12,965 nt of DNA, taken from JAXFQS01 sp051892815 (GTDB lineage Bacteria > Verrucomicrobiota > Kiritimatiellia > RFP12 > DVOR01). Position numbers and translations under genes: made by a program. The stretch is taken from contig JBJFGP010000153.1 of NCBI GenBank assembly GCA_051892815.1, positions 1 to 12,965 on the forward strand. The letters are read 5' to 3'. Of this stretch, positions 1 to 7,154 are shown one piece after another. Position 1 is the first letter of the stretch. Each line of letters begins with the position of its first letter. Under the pieces are notes generated by a model. The model did no database searches, was not told the origin of the DNA, and saw only the letters and a program-made list of their open reading frames with translations.

Positions 1-1
1 G

Positions 2-793
2 CTGCCCTTCAAGGACAAACACCTCAAGCGGTTGGGGATGTACAACGACGGCTATTTGGGGACTTTCTGGGACTACGGGACTTGGTCCGGAGACTTCACC
101 AGAGAACGCGGCGTCCAACTCCTCTCCATCGCCGGAAACGACAAGCCCTATGGAGGCGAACTGGCCTACGTCACCCCCGACTGGCTCAAGCGCAACTACA
201 AACTCTTCGAGCCCAAAGAGTGGAACCTCGTGCAGGAATGGTACCGCACCCACCTGAGCTTCTTGCGCAACCTCGGAGAGCCCGGACATACCATCGCCAC
301 CCTCCTCTCCAAGCAACTCGTCTTCGACCCCGACACCTATAAATTCGATGGCATGCCGCGCCTCGACGAGTACCGCGGAACCACACTCTCCAAGTTCGTC
401 TACGACCACATGGGCTACCGCTTCGTTGTCCGAGACGCCGTCCTTTCCAACACGCTCAGGACTAAGGGGAATAGCTTGAGGCTAACCGTTGAAAACACTG
501 GATTCGGACGCCTCCTCTTGCCCCACCGAGCCGAACTCCTGTTCACCTCCGCAGACCAGACCAAGGCACTCCCCGTCGACCTTGATTTGTCCCTCGACGG
601 CGCCCAGACGCGTACCGCCGAACTCCGCTTCGACGCACCCGTCGAACCCGGAGAATACAACCTCGCCCTCCGAATCTGGTGCCCCGTCAAGGGCGAACAA
701 GAGAGCCGTTTGCGCCCCGTCCGCCTCGCGAACAAGGGCATGTGGAACAAGAAACTCAAGGCCAATGATTTGGGGAAGGTGGTGCTCCAGTGA
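2..793 (+). CDS. DUF4832 domain protein, C-terminal part (5' end outside window)
   Basis: The reading frame is open to the left edge, so this is the C-terminal part of a longer protein of about 264 visible codons. The stretch RLGMYNDGYLGTFWDYGTW followed by a GGE motif (PYGGELAYV) and later YDHMGYRFVVRDA is the pattern I recognise from DUF4832 proteins, where an N-terminal barrel-like region (DUF4874/DUF4832) precedes a beta-sandwich. The last ~110 residues (LRLTVENTGFGRLLLPHRAEL onward) look like an Ig-like beta-sandwich with an ENTG turn. DUF4832 proteins are usually secreted and found near polysaccharide-degrading enzymes; their biochemical role is not established to my knowledge. The stop overlaps the start of the next gene (GTGA), so the two are very likely co-translated. 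Third codon positions are strongly C-rich. The internal TTG/ATG codons at 32-40 are not the true start. Confidence 0.8.
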   Translation: MPFKDKHLKRLGMYNDGYLGTFWDYGTWSGDFTRERGVQLLSIAGNDKPYGGELAYVTPDWLKRNYKLFEPKEWNLVQEWYRTHLSFLRNLGEPGHTIATLLSKQLVFDPDTYKFDGMPRLDEYRGTTLSKFVYDHMGYRFVVRDAVLSNTLRTKGNSLRLTVENTGFGRLLLPHRAELLFTSADQTKALPVDLDLSLDGAQTRTAELRFDAPVEPGEYNLALRIWCPVKGEQESRLRPVRLANKGMWNKKLKANDLGKVVLQ

Positions 794-2634
794 CCAATCT
801 CCTGCTCGCCGCGCAGATACTCGTCGGAGTCACCGGTTACGGCAACAGCCCCGAGAGGTACGAACTCCAGACCAACGACCAGTGCAACCTTTGGGTCCAA
901 TGGGAGCACTCCGGCAACCTCCTTCCCAAGAACCTCGGACAGGAGTGGTTTGACTGGGCCAAGAGCAATCGCGTCCACGTCATGACCATCTACGGCGGCA
1001 ACAATCCCGCCGTAATCAAGCAACTCAGGGAGGCCTGGGGCGACCTCTACCTGGGCAACAACATTGGCGAGTACGCGGGCTTTCTCTACCAGGACGAGCG
1101 AAGTTATCTCAGGGGCTGGCCGAAGCTCCAGAATCTCAAAGAGGCGAGGGATTGGTTGACCGGAACGATGCTCCATTGGCCCAAGGAAGGCCAGCTCAAG
1201 TTGCCTCCCGAAGGCCGTCAGCCGTTCATTCTCTCGACCTCCGGTTCGCCCTTGGCAGCGTACGAATTGCAGGGCGGAATCGACATCATCTGCAACGAGA
1301 TGTACGCGGTCGGATGCGGCAATCTGGCCTATGCGACGGCTGAAGCGAGGGGGGCTTCGAGGCGGTTGCAGCAGCACCCGTACTGGAGCGCGTGGCTGGC
1401 CCACGAGTGGCAGACTTGCTGGCCGAGGGTTCCCTACGGGGTGCCGCAGAAGTTTGATTCCCTTGAGGTCGGTCTCAAGGAGATGTGGCTGATGGGGACT
1501 TCCATGATGGTGCTTGAGTCGGGCTCGCAGGGGACCCAGGCGCATCAGTATACGCCGCCGGACGGGGCTATGGAGAAGTTCTCCTCTGAGCGGCAGAAAT
1601 ACGATGGAGAGGCGCCTAAGGCGTACCGCCGGACGATGGGCGAGTTCTACCGTTGGACGAAGGCGCATCCGAGGGCAAAGGGTGAGGTCGAGACGCCGGC
1701 GGCGCTGCTTTTGGGGAACTGCGATGGGTATGTTGGAATGACTTGGGATACGTTCGCGATTTTCGGTCAGCACCACCTAGCGAAGACGAATGCGAATTGG
1801 CGTTGCGGGGCTCCGGAGTTTACTTGGGAGGCAGTGATGGAGACCTTTTTCCCGCGTCCGGTGGATGCGCTCAAGCCGTTCGCAAATGGTTGGCTTGGGG
1901 GGACGCCTCATGGGCAGTTGGATGTGGTGACGGTTGACGAGAAGCTCTCGGCGGACAAGCTCGGGCGCTACCGTGTGGTGGCTTTCGGAGGGTGGAACAG
2001 CATGACGCCGACGGTTGCGAAGACGCTTCGGGATTATGTCCAGAGGGGGGGCACGGTGGTGCTGGCGACGCCCCATCTGTCGTCTCGTTTGGACCGTGAG
2101 TTTACGCACTATACGACGAATGATTTGGTCTGCACGGTGCCTGGGGTGGAGGTGACGGGGAACTTTCTGGCGGAGGATATTCTGATGGTGAAGCCGTCCG
2201 CCCCTGCCTTTTTGCGCGAGGCCTATCCTGCCCACATTTCGGCGAAGATGCGCCTTGCTAAGGTCTCGCTTGCGCCCGATGTGGAGGTTTTGGCGACGAT
2301 GGGGAAGGCGCCCTATCTGGTGCGAGTCCGGCACGGGAAGGGGAGTTTCTATCTGGTGCTGGCGTGGGACTATCCGGCGGCGCGGAGGGAGTTCGAGGAC
2401 TACCCGTCCTACCGCAATCTCCGGCTCGATTTCTGGAAGACGCTGCTGGTCGGGCTCGTTCGCCAAGTCCAGCCCTACTCGGTCGAAGGCGAGGGCGCGC
2501 CCTACATCAACTGGGCGGTCTGGCCCGACCGCGTCTACCTGCTCAACACGGACTGCGTCTCTCCCCGCACCATCCGCTTCGCCGGGCGGGAACTCCGCTT
2601 CGAGCCGAAGGAACTCAAGGAGATTCCGCGCTAG
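790..2634 (+). CDS. Putative glycoside hydrolase-like protein with C-terminal glutaminase-like Rossmann domain
   Basis: This 614-residue protein has no family I can name. The start is GTG at 790, overlapping the upstream TGA by 4 nt, with a purine-rich GGGGAAGG 10 nt before it. Residues ~10-300 look like a TIM-barrel glycosidase: alternating strands and helices, many Trp/Tyr, and acidic residues at strand-end-like positions (GEY E94, QDER E103, CNEMY E170, AHEW E206, LESGS E243). Residues ~376-450 (DVVTVDEKL...RYRVVAFGG...LRDYVQRGGTVVLATPH) resemble the class I glutaminase-like (beta-galactosidase trimerisation-type) domain of GH42-like enzymes. The C-terminal ~110 residues look like a small beta-domain. 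The N-terminus LLLAAQILVGVTG is hydrophobic but short and lacks a clear charged n-region, so export is uncertain. Pairing with the DUF4832 gene suggests a shared glycan substrate. Catalytic residue assignment is inference. Confidence 0.75.
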   Translation: MTNLLLAAQILVGVTGYGNSPERYELQTNDQCNLWVQWEHSGNLLPKNLGQEWFDWAKSNRVHVMTIYGGNNPAVIKQLREAWGDLYLGNNIGEYAGFLYQDERSYLRGWPKLQNLKEARDWLTGTMLHWPKEGQLKLPPEGRQPFILSTSGSPLAAYELQGGIDIICNEMYAVGCGNLAYATAEARGASRRLQQHPYWSAWLAHEWQTCWPRVPYGVPQKFDSLEVGLKEMWLMGTSMMVLESGSQGTQAHQYTPPDGAMEKFSSERQKYDGEAPKAYRRTMGEFYRWTKAHPRAKGEVETPAALLLGNCDGYVGMTWDTFAIFGQHHLAKTNANWRCGAPEFTWEAVMETFFPRPVDALKPFANGWLGGTPHGQLDVVTVDEKLSADKLGRYRVVAFGGWNSMTPTVAKTLRDYVQRGGTVVLATPHLSSRLDREFTHYTTNDLVCTVPGVEVTGNFLAEDILMVKPSAPAFLREAYPAHISAKMRLAKVSLAPDVEVLATMGKAPYLVRVRHGKGSFYLVLAWDYPAARREFEDYPSYRNLRLDFWKTLLVGLVRQVQPYSVEGEGAPYINWAVWPDRVYLLNTDCVSPRTIRFAGRELRFEPKELKEIPR

Positions 2635-2658
2635 CGGTGCTTGCCCTTTCCATCCTCA

Positions 2659-2697
2659 AAAGGTTGCAATCCTCCCCCGCGGCGGGTTGCAACCTTT
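2659..2697. repeat. Inverted repeat AAAGGTTGCAA / TTGCAACCTTT
   Basis: Perfect 11-bp arms at 2659-2669 and 2687-2697 enclose a 17-nt GC-rich loop. The element starts about 25 nt after the stop of the GH-like gene. It could form a transcript hairpin at the operon end, but there is no clean U-tract after it. The same core GGTTGCAACCTTTC recurs upstream of glmS (8182 onward), which argues for a repeated or regulatory element rather than a simple terminator. Confidence 0.6.
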
Positions 2698-2789
2698 CTG
2701 TTCCGGGGGTAGGCACCTCTGCGCTCGACAGGTTGCCGAGAATCCCTCCCGGAGGTTGATACCGACCTCCATCATTCCGGCGGCAAAAG

Positions 2790-2824
2790 TTGCAACCCCG
2801 GTTTAAGACGGTGTATGCTTGCAA
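2790..2824. promoter_or_regulatory. Two further TTGCAA motifs at the carboxyltransferase promoter
   Basis: TTGCAACCCC begins at 2790 and TTGCAATCCCC at 2819, 29 nt apart and in the same orientation. The second copy coincides with the predicted -35 box of the downstream gene. Together with the inverted repeat at 2659-2697 this gives four TTGCAA copies in one 240-bp spacer. An operator role is inference. Confidence 0.35.
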
Positions 2825-2847
2825 TCCCCGCCGCTTTCCTCTATACT
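2819..2847 (+). promoter_or_regulatory. Predicted sigma70 promoter of the biotin carboxyltransferase gene
   Basis: A -35 box TTGCAA (2819-2824) and a -10 box TATACT (2842-2847) are separated by 17 nt. Transcription would start near 2854, leaving a short leader of about 23 nt with AAGGAAA before the ATG at 2877. Confidence 0.55.
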
Positions 2848-2876
2848 TGAAGCCGTTCCCAATCAAGGAAAACGCT

Positions 2877-4691
2877 ATGGCAAAGACCCCGAAACCCACC
2901 CTCGTCCGCTTTACCGACACCTCCTTGCGCGACGCGCATCAGTCCCTTTGGGCCACCCGGATGCGCACCGACGACATCCTCAAGATAGCCGAGACCGTCG
3001 ACAAGGCCGGCTACTACTCCCTCGAATGCTGGGGCGGAGCCACCTTCGATGTCTGCCTGCGATTCCTCCGAGAGAACCCCTGGGAACGCCTCCGCGCCAT
3101 CAAAGCCGTCTGCAAGACGCCCCTCCAGATGCTCCTGCGCGGACAGAACATCCTCGGCTACCGCCACTACGCCGACGACGCCGTCGAACGCTTCATCGCC
3201 CTGGCCTGCGAAAACGGCATCGACATCTTCCGCGTCTTCGATGCCCTCAACGATGTGCGCAACCTCGAAACCGCCATGAAGGCCGTCAAGAAATACGGCG
3301 GCCACGCCCAAGGCACCATCTCCTACACCGTCAGCCCCGTCCACACCGTCGAGACCTATGTCCGCCTCGCTTCAGACCTCAAAGACCTCGGCGCAGACTC
3401 CCTCTGCATCAAGGATATGGCCGGCATCCTCGCCCCCGCCGCCGCCCAACGCCTCGTTCAAGCCCTCGTCCCCGTCGGCCTCCCCATCCAAATCCACTCC
3501 CACATGACCTCCGGCATGGCCCCCGCCACCTACCTTGCCGCCGTCCAGGCCGGCGCAGGGGCAATCGACTGCGCCTGCGGTACCCTCTCCGGAATCTCCT
3601 CCCAGCCCGCCACCGAGACCATGGCCGCCATCCTCGCCGACGCCGGCTACGACACCGGGCTAGACATGCAGGCCGTACGGCAGGAGAACGCCTACTTCCG
3701 CCAACTCAAGCCCAGCCGTGCCCCCAAAAGCAGCGCCGCAGTCGAAGTTGTCGATGTCGGAGTCCTCACCCACCACATCCCAGGCGGTATGATTTCCAAC
3801 CTCCGCTCCCAGCTGGCCCAGCAAGACGCCCTCGACCGCCTTCCCGAGGTCATGGAAGAACTCCCCAAAGCCCGCAGAGACCTCGGTTATCCCCCGCTCG
3901 TGACCCCCACCAGCCAAATCGTCGGCGTGCAATCCGTCCTCAATGTGCTCACCGGAAAACGCTTTGAACAGGTGACAAAAGAGGTCACCAACTACGTCAA
4001 AGGCCTCTACGGTCGCCCGCCCGCTCCCATCGAGCCCAAACTCGTCAAAAAGATTCTCGGCAAAGAGAAACCCATCGACTGCCGCCCCGCAGACCTCCTT
4101 GAACCCGAACTCCCCAAGGCAGCCAAGGAACTCGACCCAAAACTCATTCAAAAGGAAGAGGACATACTTTCTTATTGCCTTTTCCCCGCCGTTGCGCTAG
4201 ACTACTTCAAGTGGCGCGCACTGCCTCCGGACGCCCGCGCTCCCATCCCAGCAGACCTTGAGATGGAAGCCCCGAAAGAGGCCAAGTCGCCCGCGCAAGT
4301 GGAGCCCGAACTTGCCCGACTCGCCGCCATTGGAAAGACAGCCGCCCAACTGATTCGTCAGGTGGTCGGGAATGCCGACCTGGGCGCTATCCCAGAGGTT
4401 TCCCAGCCAACACCCGAACCGGTTCAAGCCGAGAAACCAGCCGCAACTGAGCCACAAGGCGAGACGATTGATTCGCCCCTGAACGGCACATTCTTCCGTG
4501 CGGATGCCCCCGGAAAGCCCAATATCGCAGACGAAGGGAAAGCCCTCTCTTCGGGTGATTCCATCTGCGTCATCGAGGCCATGAAACTCTTCAATCCGGT
4601 CAAGGTCTCGAAAGCCTGCCGGCTTGTCAAGTTCCTGGTTCAGCCCGGCGATCATGTCTCCAAAGGACAGCCGATCGCAGTTGTCGAATAG
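2877..4691 (+). CDS. Biotin-dependent carboxyltransferase: pyruvate carboxylase subunit B / oxaloacetate decarboxylase alpha
   Basis: This 604-residue protein transfers carboxyl groups between biotin and pyruvate/oxaloacetate. The carboxyltransferase barrel (~1-290) carries the metal-site motif DTSLRDAHQS (D14-S23), the carboxylatable lysine in CIKDMAG (K179) and the HSH metal ligands (H207, H209). The conserved PYC/OADA domain follows (~295-480), then a Pro/Ala/Glu-rich linker, then a biotinyl domain (~535-604) with EAMKL and biotin lysine K570. That last domain contains the FFRADAPGKP segment typical of AccB-like BCCPs. I chose ATG 2877 because AAGGAAA lies just upstream and the family motif starts about 10 residues in; the open frame extends further upstream without a good start. 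No biotin carboxylase subunit or OadB/OadG gene is adjacent, so carboxylase and Na+-pump decarboxylase roles cannot be separated here. Third positions are very C-rich. Confidence 0.9.
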   Translation: MAKTPKPTLVRFTDTSLRDAHQSLWATRMRTDDILKIAETVDKAGYYSLECWGGATFDVCLRFLRENPWERLRAIKAVCKTPLQMLLRGQNILGYRHYADDAVERFIALACENGIDIFRVFDALNDVRNLETAMKAVKKYGGHAQGTISYTVSPVHTVETYVRLASDLKDLGADSLCIKDMAGILAPAAAQRLVQALVPVGLPIQIHSHMTSGMAPATYLAAVQAGAGAIDCACGTLSGISSQPATETMAAILADAGYDTGLDMQAVRQENAYFRQLKPSRAPKSSAAVEVVDVGVLTHHIPGGMISNLRSQLAQQDALDRLPEVMEELPKARRDLGYPPLVTPTSQIVGVQSVLNVLTGKRFEQVTKEVTNYVKGLYGRPPAPIEPKLVKKILGKEKPIDCRPADLLEPELPKAAKELDPKLIQKEEDILSYCLFPAVALDYFKWRALPPDARAPIPADLEMEAPKEAKSPAQVEPELARLAAIGKTAAQLIRQVVGNADLGAIPEVSQPTPEPVQAEKPAATEPQGETIDSPLNGTFFRADAPGKPNIADEGKALSSGDSICVIEAMKLFNPVKVSKACRLVKFLVQPGDHVSKGQPIAVVE

Positions 4692-4699
4692 TCCCGGAG

Positions 4700-5710
4700 A
4701 TGTCCGGCAAGAGGCACAATCCACGCATTCCCGTCGCCATCCAAGGTGGCATCCGGGCCCAGCAGTTGCGGGGTACCCAGGCCCGCAGTTGGTGGTTCAG
4801 ACGGTGGATTGACTCTGTCGAAGAATTCGGCATGGGGGCGCGTACGGGGCGGGGCAAAAACTACTCCATACAGGGGCAGGTAGGTGACCTTCAACAGACC
4901 ACGGGGAAGGTCACGGCCCGGGTTCAGGGGGCGGAATCTACTCCCTACGAGGTTTCCATCGTGGCGCCCCGTCTCCTGCCGCGCCAAAGGGATGAGTTCT
5001 TGTCGTTTTTTAGGGAGCATCCAATATATCTTGCGCGTCTGTTGGTACAAGACATGCCGAAGGAAGTTGAGGCGGCATTCTTGGCTGCGACTGGGCGTTC
5101 GCTTTTCCCTGGGGTGCGTCGGAAGGAGGGCGATTGGGCGACAGAGTCGTGGGCGATGCGTTATCACAAGGAGCCTCGTACCATTTTCGAGTTGCACTGC
5201 AATTGCAGGGATTGGGCGCGGCCGTGCAAGCATTTGGCGGCGATCTTTTTCTTGGTTGGTGAGTTGATTGCGAATGACCCGTTTTGCCTGCTGGTGTTGC
5301 AAGGTTTTACCTGGGAGGATTTCGACCTTGCGCCGCCGCCGGAGGTTATGCCGGGCTTTGATGGGTTGCTCTCGGCCGATGGGGGGCGGGCACCTCTTTC
5401 CGACGAAGTGACTGCCGAGATGGGGTCGTGGTGGGGCAATCGTCTGGCGCGTTTGACTGACAATGGTCCGCGTCCGGTGCAGAGTGGGAGTGCGATGCCT
5501 TTGATGGAACGGATTGCCGCGCCTCCTTTGTGGCGGGGGAACGAGAAGTTTCTTGAGGTGATGGGCAAGGTCTACGCGGCGGCGAGATTGAAGGCAACGC
5601 CGCTCTACGATGGCACGCCGGTCTCCTTCTATCCGTCTCAAGTGGTTCCTGGCGCCCGCACATCAACCAATCCACGCCCGCCGAAGAGGCTCAGTGTGAT
5701 GGTCTATTAG
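4700..5710 (+). CDS. SWIM zinc-finger protein (COG4279-like)
   Basis: This 336-residue protein resembles the COG4279 family of SWIM-finger proteins that often accompany SNF2-type helicases. The N-terminus has the family pattern RSWWFRRWIDSVEEFGMGAR followed by RGKNYSIQGQV. The SWIM motif CxCx6CxH is complete: C167, C169, C176, H178 in HCNCRDWARPCKHLA, followed by NDPFCLLVLQGF as in relatives. SWIM domains bind zinc and nucleic acid or protein partners. The gene begins 8 nt after the carboxyltransferase stop; its only SD-like sequence, GGAG at 4696-4699, touches the ATG, which is unusually close, so translation may depend on coupling. No helicase partner is in the window. Codon use shifts abruptly from C-ending to G/T-ending relative to the gene before it. 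Confidence 0.82.
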   Translation: MSGKRHNPRIPVAIQGGIRAQQLRGTQARSWWFRRWIDSVEEFGMGARTGRGKNYSIQGQVGDLQQTTGKVTARVQGAESTPYEVSIVAPRLLPRQRDEFLSFFREHPIYLARLLVQDMPKEVEAAFLAATGRSLFPGVRRKEGDWATESWAMRYHKEPRTIFELHCNCRDWARPCKHLAAIFFLVGELIANDPFCLLVLQGFTWEDFDLAPPPEVMPGFDGLLSADGGRAPLSDEVTAEMGSWWGNRLARLTDNGPRPVQSGSAMPLMERIAAPPLWRGNEKFLEVMGKVYAAARLKATPLYDGTPVSFYPSQVVPGARTSTNPRPPKRLSVMVY

Positions 5711-5919
5711 GCGGTTTGACGCGCCCTGGTCGATGCCTTTCTTACGCTCCGTTTCTTCAACCCGACTGGTTGCTCTTGGTACCTTTCGGCAAGCCTGTTG
5801 ACCGGTTCCTCTCGATGTCTTTGCTTGGGACGAATCGTTTTGCGCGAAGTGCCCGATTGAATCGGTGGTGTTGATTCCCTGGGAGGCAAATCGTTGTAGC
5901 GGCACGCGGCGTTTGAAGG

Positions 5920-5943
5920 GCTTTTCTTCGGCGAAAGGTTTTT
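5920..5943 (+). terminator. Possible weak intrinsic terminator after the SWIM gene
   Basis: CTTTTC and GAAAGG can pair (one G-U) around a six-base loop and are followed by a run of T. The stem is short and A/T-rich and lies about 210 nt after the stop, so this is tentative. Confidence 0.25.
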
Positions 5944-6022
5944 AGGAGTTGCCCTGGCAGGTTGATACCAAGCCCCCCGTTGCTACGCACGATTGGCTCC
6001 GAAAGGTTCCTATTCGCAGGAG

Positions 6023-6041
6023 CAATTCCAAGGTGGAATTG
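6023..6041. repeat. Inverted repeat CAATTCCA-AGG-TGGAATTG
   Basis: Perfect 8-bp arms with a three-base centre would form a tight hairpin. Its CCAAGG core could alternatively pair with CCTTGG at 6050-6055 in the neighbouring repeat. Confidence 0.5.
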
Positions 6042-6046
6042 GCGGT

Positions 6047-6089
6047 GCGCCTTGGTAGGAATGGAGTAGGCGGATGCGCTCCAAGGCGC
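6047..6089. repeat. Inverted repeat GCGCCTTGG / CCAAGGCGC
   Basis: Perfect 9-bp arms at 6047-6055 and 6081-6089 are separated by 25 nt. With the hairpin at 6023-6041 it forms a cluster of possible alternative structures between convergent genes, which could serve transcription termination on either strand, though no U-tract is evident. Confidence 0.5.
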
Positions 6090-6165
6090 CCGATTGACAG
6101 CGTGATTGCCTGTTGGAGTCACCTTTCCGGCGCAGTTTTTCAGGGCAAGCCGTCGGGGCCTTGGG

Positions 6166-7152
6166 CTAGGCGATGAGGTGTTGCTGGATTTGCTCGATCG
6201 AGAGTGGGGCGAACTCTTTGTCGCAGGCACCTTGCGGCGTTTGCAGGTGGACCAGAATGGTCTTGCGGCCGCGGTGATCGCCGTATCCCGCGCAGATTCC
6301 GCCGAGCAGGTTCAGGTCGGGCAGGCTCTTGAGACCGCCCGGCACATAAGCGGTCGGACCGGGGACATTGACCGTCCAGAGCAGCGTGTCGGAAGGCTTT
6401 GCCGCCGTCTTCAGCGACTGGTTGTCCATACGGTTCCGACCGACAATCGCCTTGGTGCCGTCGGGCAGACGGAAGTGGCGTCCGACCTTGAGCAACCGGA
6501 TGTGGTCCAAATCAACCAACCCATCGTGCGCCTTGAGGTCGGAGAGTTTGCGGCAATAGCCCTTTTCGGTGAGCAGGCAACCGCCCGCCGGCGCCGGATA
6601 CTCGGTAATCCCCAACTCCGCCGCAAGGGCCATCTGGGGCTTGCGCGTGCGCCCGTGGAAGTCGTAGAGCTGCTCGCGGTCGATGAGCCCCTCTTGCTCC
6701 GGAATGGTCGGTTCGAGGAGTTTGGCGCAGAGCGGACGGAGTAGACGCCCCTCAAGCCCGGAATCGTGCGCAACAGTCGCCAAGGAGCGCGGCGTCTGGG
6801 ACATAGGCCGCTGGTTGACGACCTCCCCCGTCGAGACGAAATCCAACCCGTCGGCGCGCATCAATTCCCCCGCCCGGCGTATCATCCGCGCGTGACAATC
6901 AATGCAGGGATTCATCCCGCCGCCGAAGCCGTGTGGAGGATTGGCAACCAACTCAAGAATGTCCTGGGTAAAGTCCACCTCCTTCAATTCAAGCCCGAGA
7001 TGCCGGGCCGCGCGTCTGGCGGAAGCCCCGTCGAAGAAGGGCGAGATGAAGACAAGCGGGCGCACATCGCACCCCTGGCGGCGAAGCACCGCCACGGCAA
7101 GCATACTGTCGAGCCCGCCGGAGAAAAGAGAGTAGCCTCTGGCTTTGTTCAT
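6166..7152 (-). CDS. MnmA-like PP-loop tRNA-thiolation-type enzyme with NFACT-R-like C-terminal domain
   Basis: This 328-residue protein starts with the ATP-binding PP-loop LFSGGLDS (S11-S16), as in tRNA 2-thiouridylase and related ATP pyrophosphatases. Candidate sulfur-relay cysteines are C83 and C86 in NPCIDC and C192 in PAGGC, matching the two-cysteine layout of MnmA-like enzymes; GEVVNQRPMSQ (~109-119) is also typical. After ~residue 210 the sequence VGRNRMDNQSL...DTLLWTVNVPGP resembles an NFACT-R (DUF814-type) RNA-binding domain instead of the usual MnmA C-terminal barrel. It is therefore probably a variant of the truncated MnmA-like family often annotated as tRNA methyltransferase or thiamine-related protein, not canonical MnmA. 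The exact substrate nucleotide is unknown. ATG 7152 lies 2 nt after the stop of the upstream minus-strand gene, with a purine-rich AAGAAAG before it, indicating an operon. Confidence 0.82.
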   Translation of the reverse strand: MNKARGYSLFSGGLDSMLAVAVLRRQGCDVRPLVFISPFFDGASARRAARHLGLELKEVDFTQDILELVANPPHGFGGGMNPCIDCHARMIRRAGELMRADGLDFVSTGEVVNQRPMSQTPRSLATVAHDSGLEGRLLRPLCAKLLEPTIPEQEGLIDREQLYDFHGRTRKPQMALAAELGITEYPAPAGGCLLTEKGYCRKLSDLKAHDGLVDLDHIRLLKVGRHFRLPDGTKAIVGRNRMDNQSLKTAAKPSDTLLWTVNVPGPTAYVPGGLKSLPDLNLLGGICAGYGDHRGRKTILVHLQTPQGACDKEFAPLSIEQIQQHLIA

Positions 7153-7154
7153 AG

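Larger units (their letters stand above)
5711..6165. other. Convergent intergenic spacer, no supported gene
   Basis: These 455 bases lie between the stops of two converging genes. Open frames cross the region (for example 157 codons on the minus strand) but none shows a recognisable family or coherent codon use. The region holds several inverted repeats, listed separately, a 13-nt palindrome CCGATTGAATCGG at 5853-5865, and short blocks shared with other spacers in the window. Confidence 0.6.

Noticed and set aside
415..1776. 453-codon open frame on the minus strand opposite the DUF4832 and GH-like genes
   Set aside because: Arg/Pro/Leu-rich composition with no family pattern; it spans the junction of two well-supported plus-strand genes and is a high-GC shadow.
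2659..2697. CRISPR-like or IS terminal repeat
   Set aside because: Only paired inverted copies with unequal spacing; no array periodicity, no transposase and no target duplication are visible.
2819..3967. 382-codon plus-strand frame inside the carboxyltransferase gene
   Set aside because: It is an Arg/Pro/His-rich out-of-frame translation of a C-rich gene whose true frame has unmistakable motifs.
4652..5641. 329-codon minus-strand frame opposite the SWIM gene
   Set aside because: Basic, low-information sequence; the plus-strand frame has a complete SWIM motif and family blocks.
5757..6230. 157-codon minus-strand frame crossing the convergent spacer
   Set aside because: It overlaps the end of the PP-loop gene in another frame and has no family resemblance or sensible codon use; a decayed gene cannot be excluded but nothing supports one.
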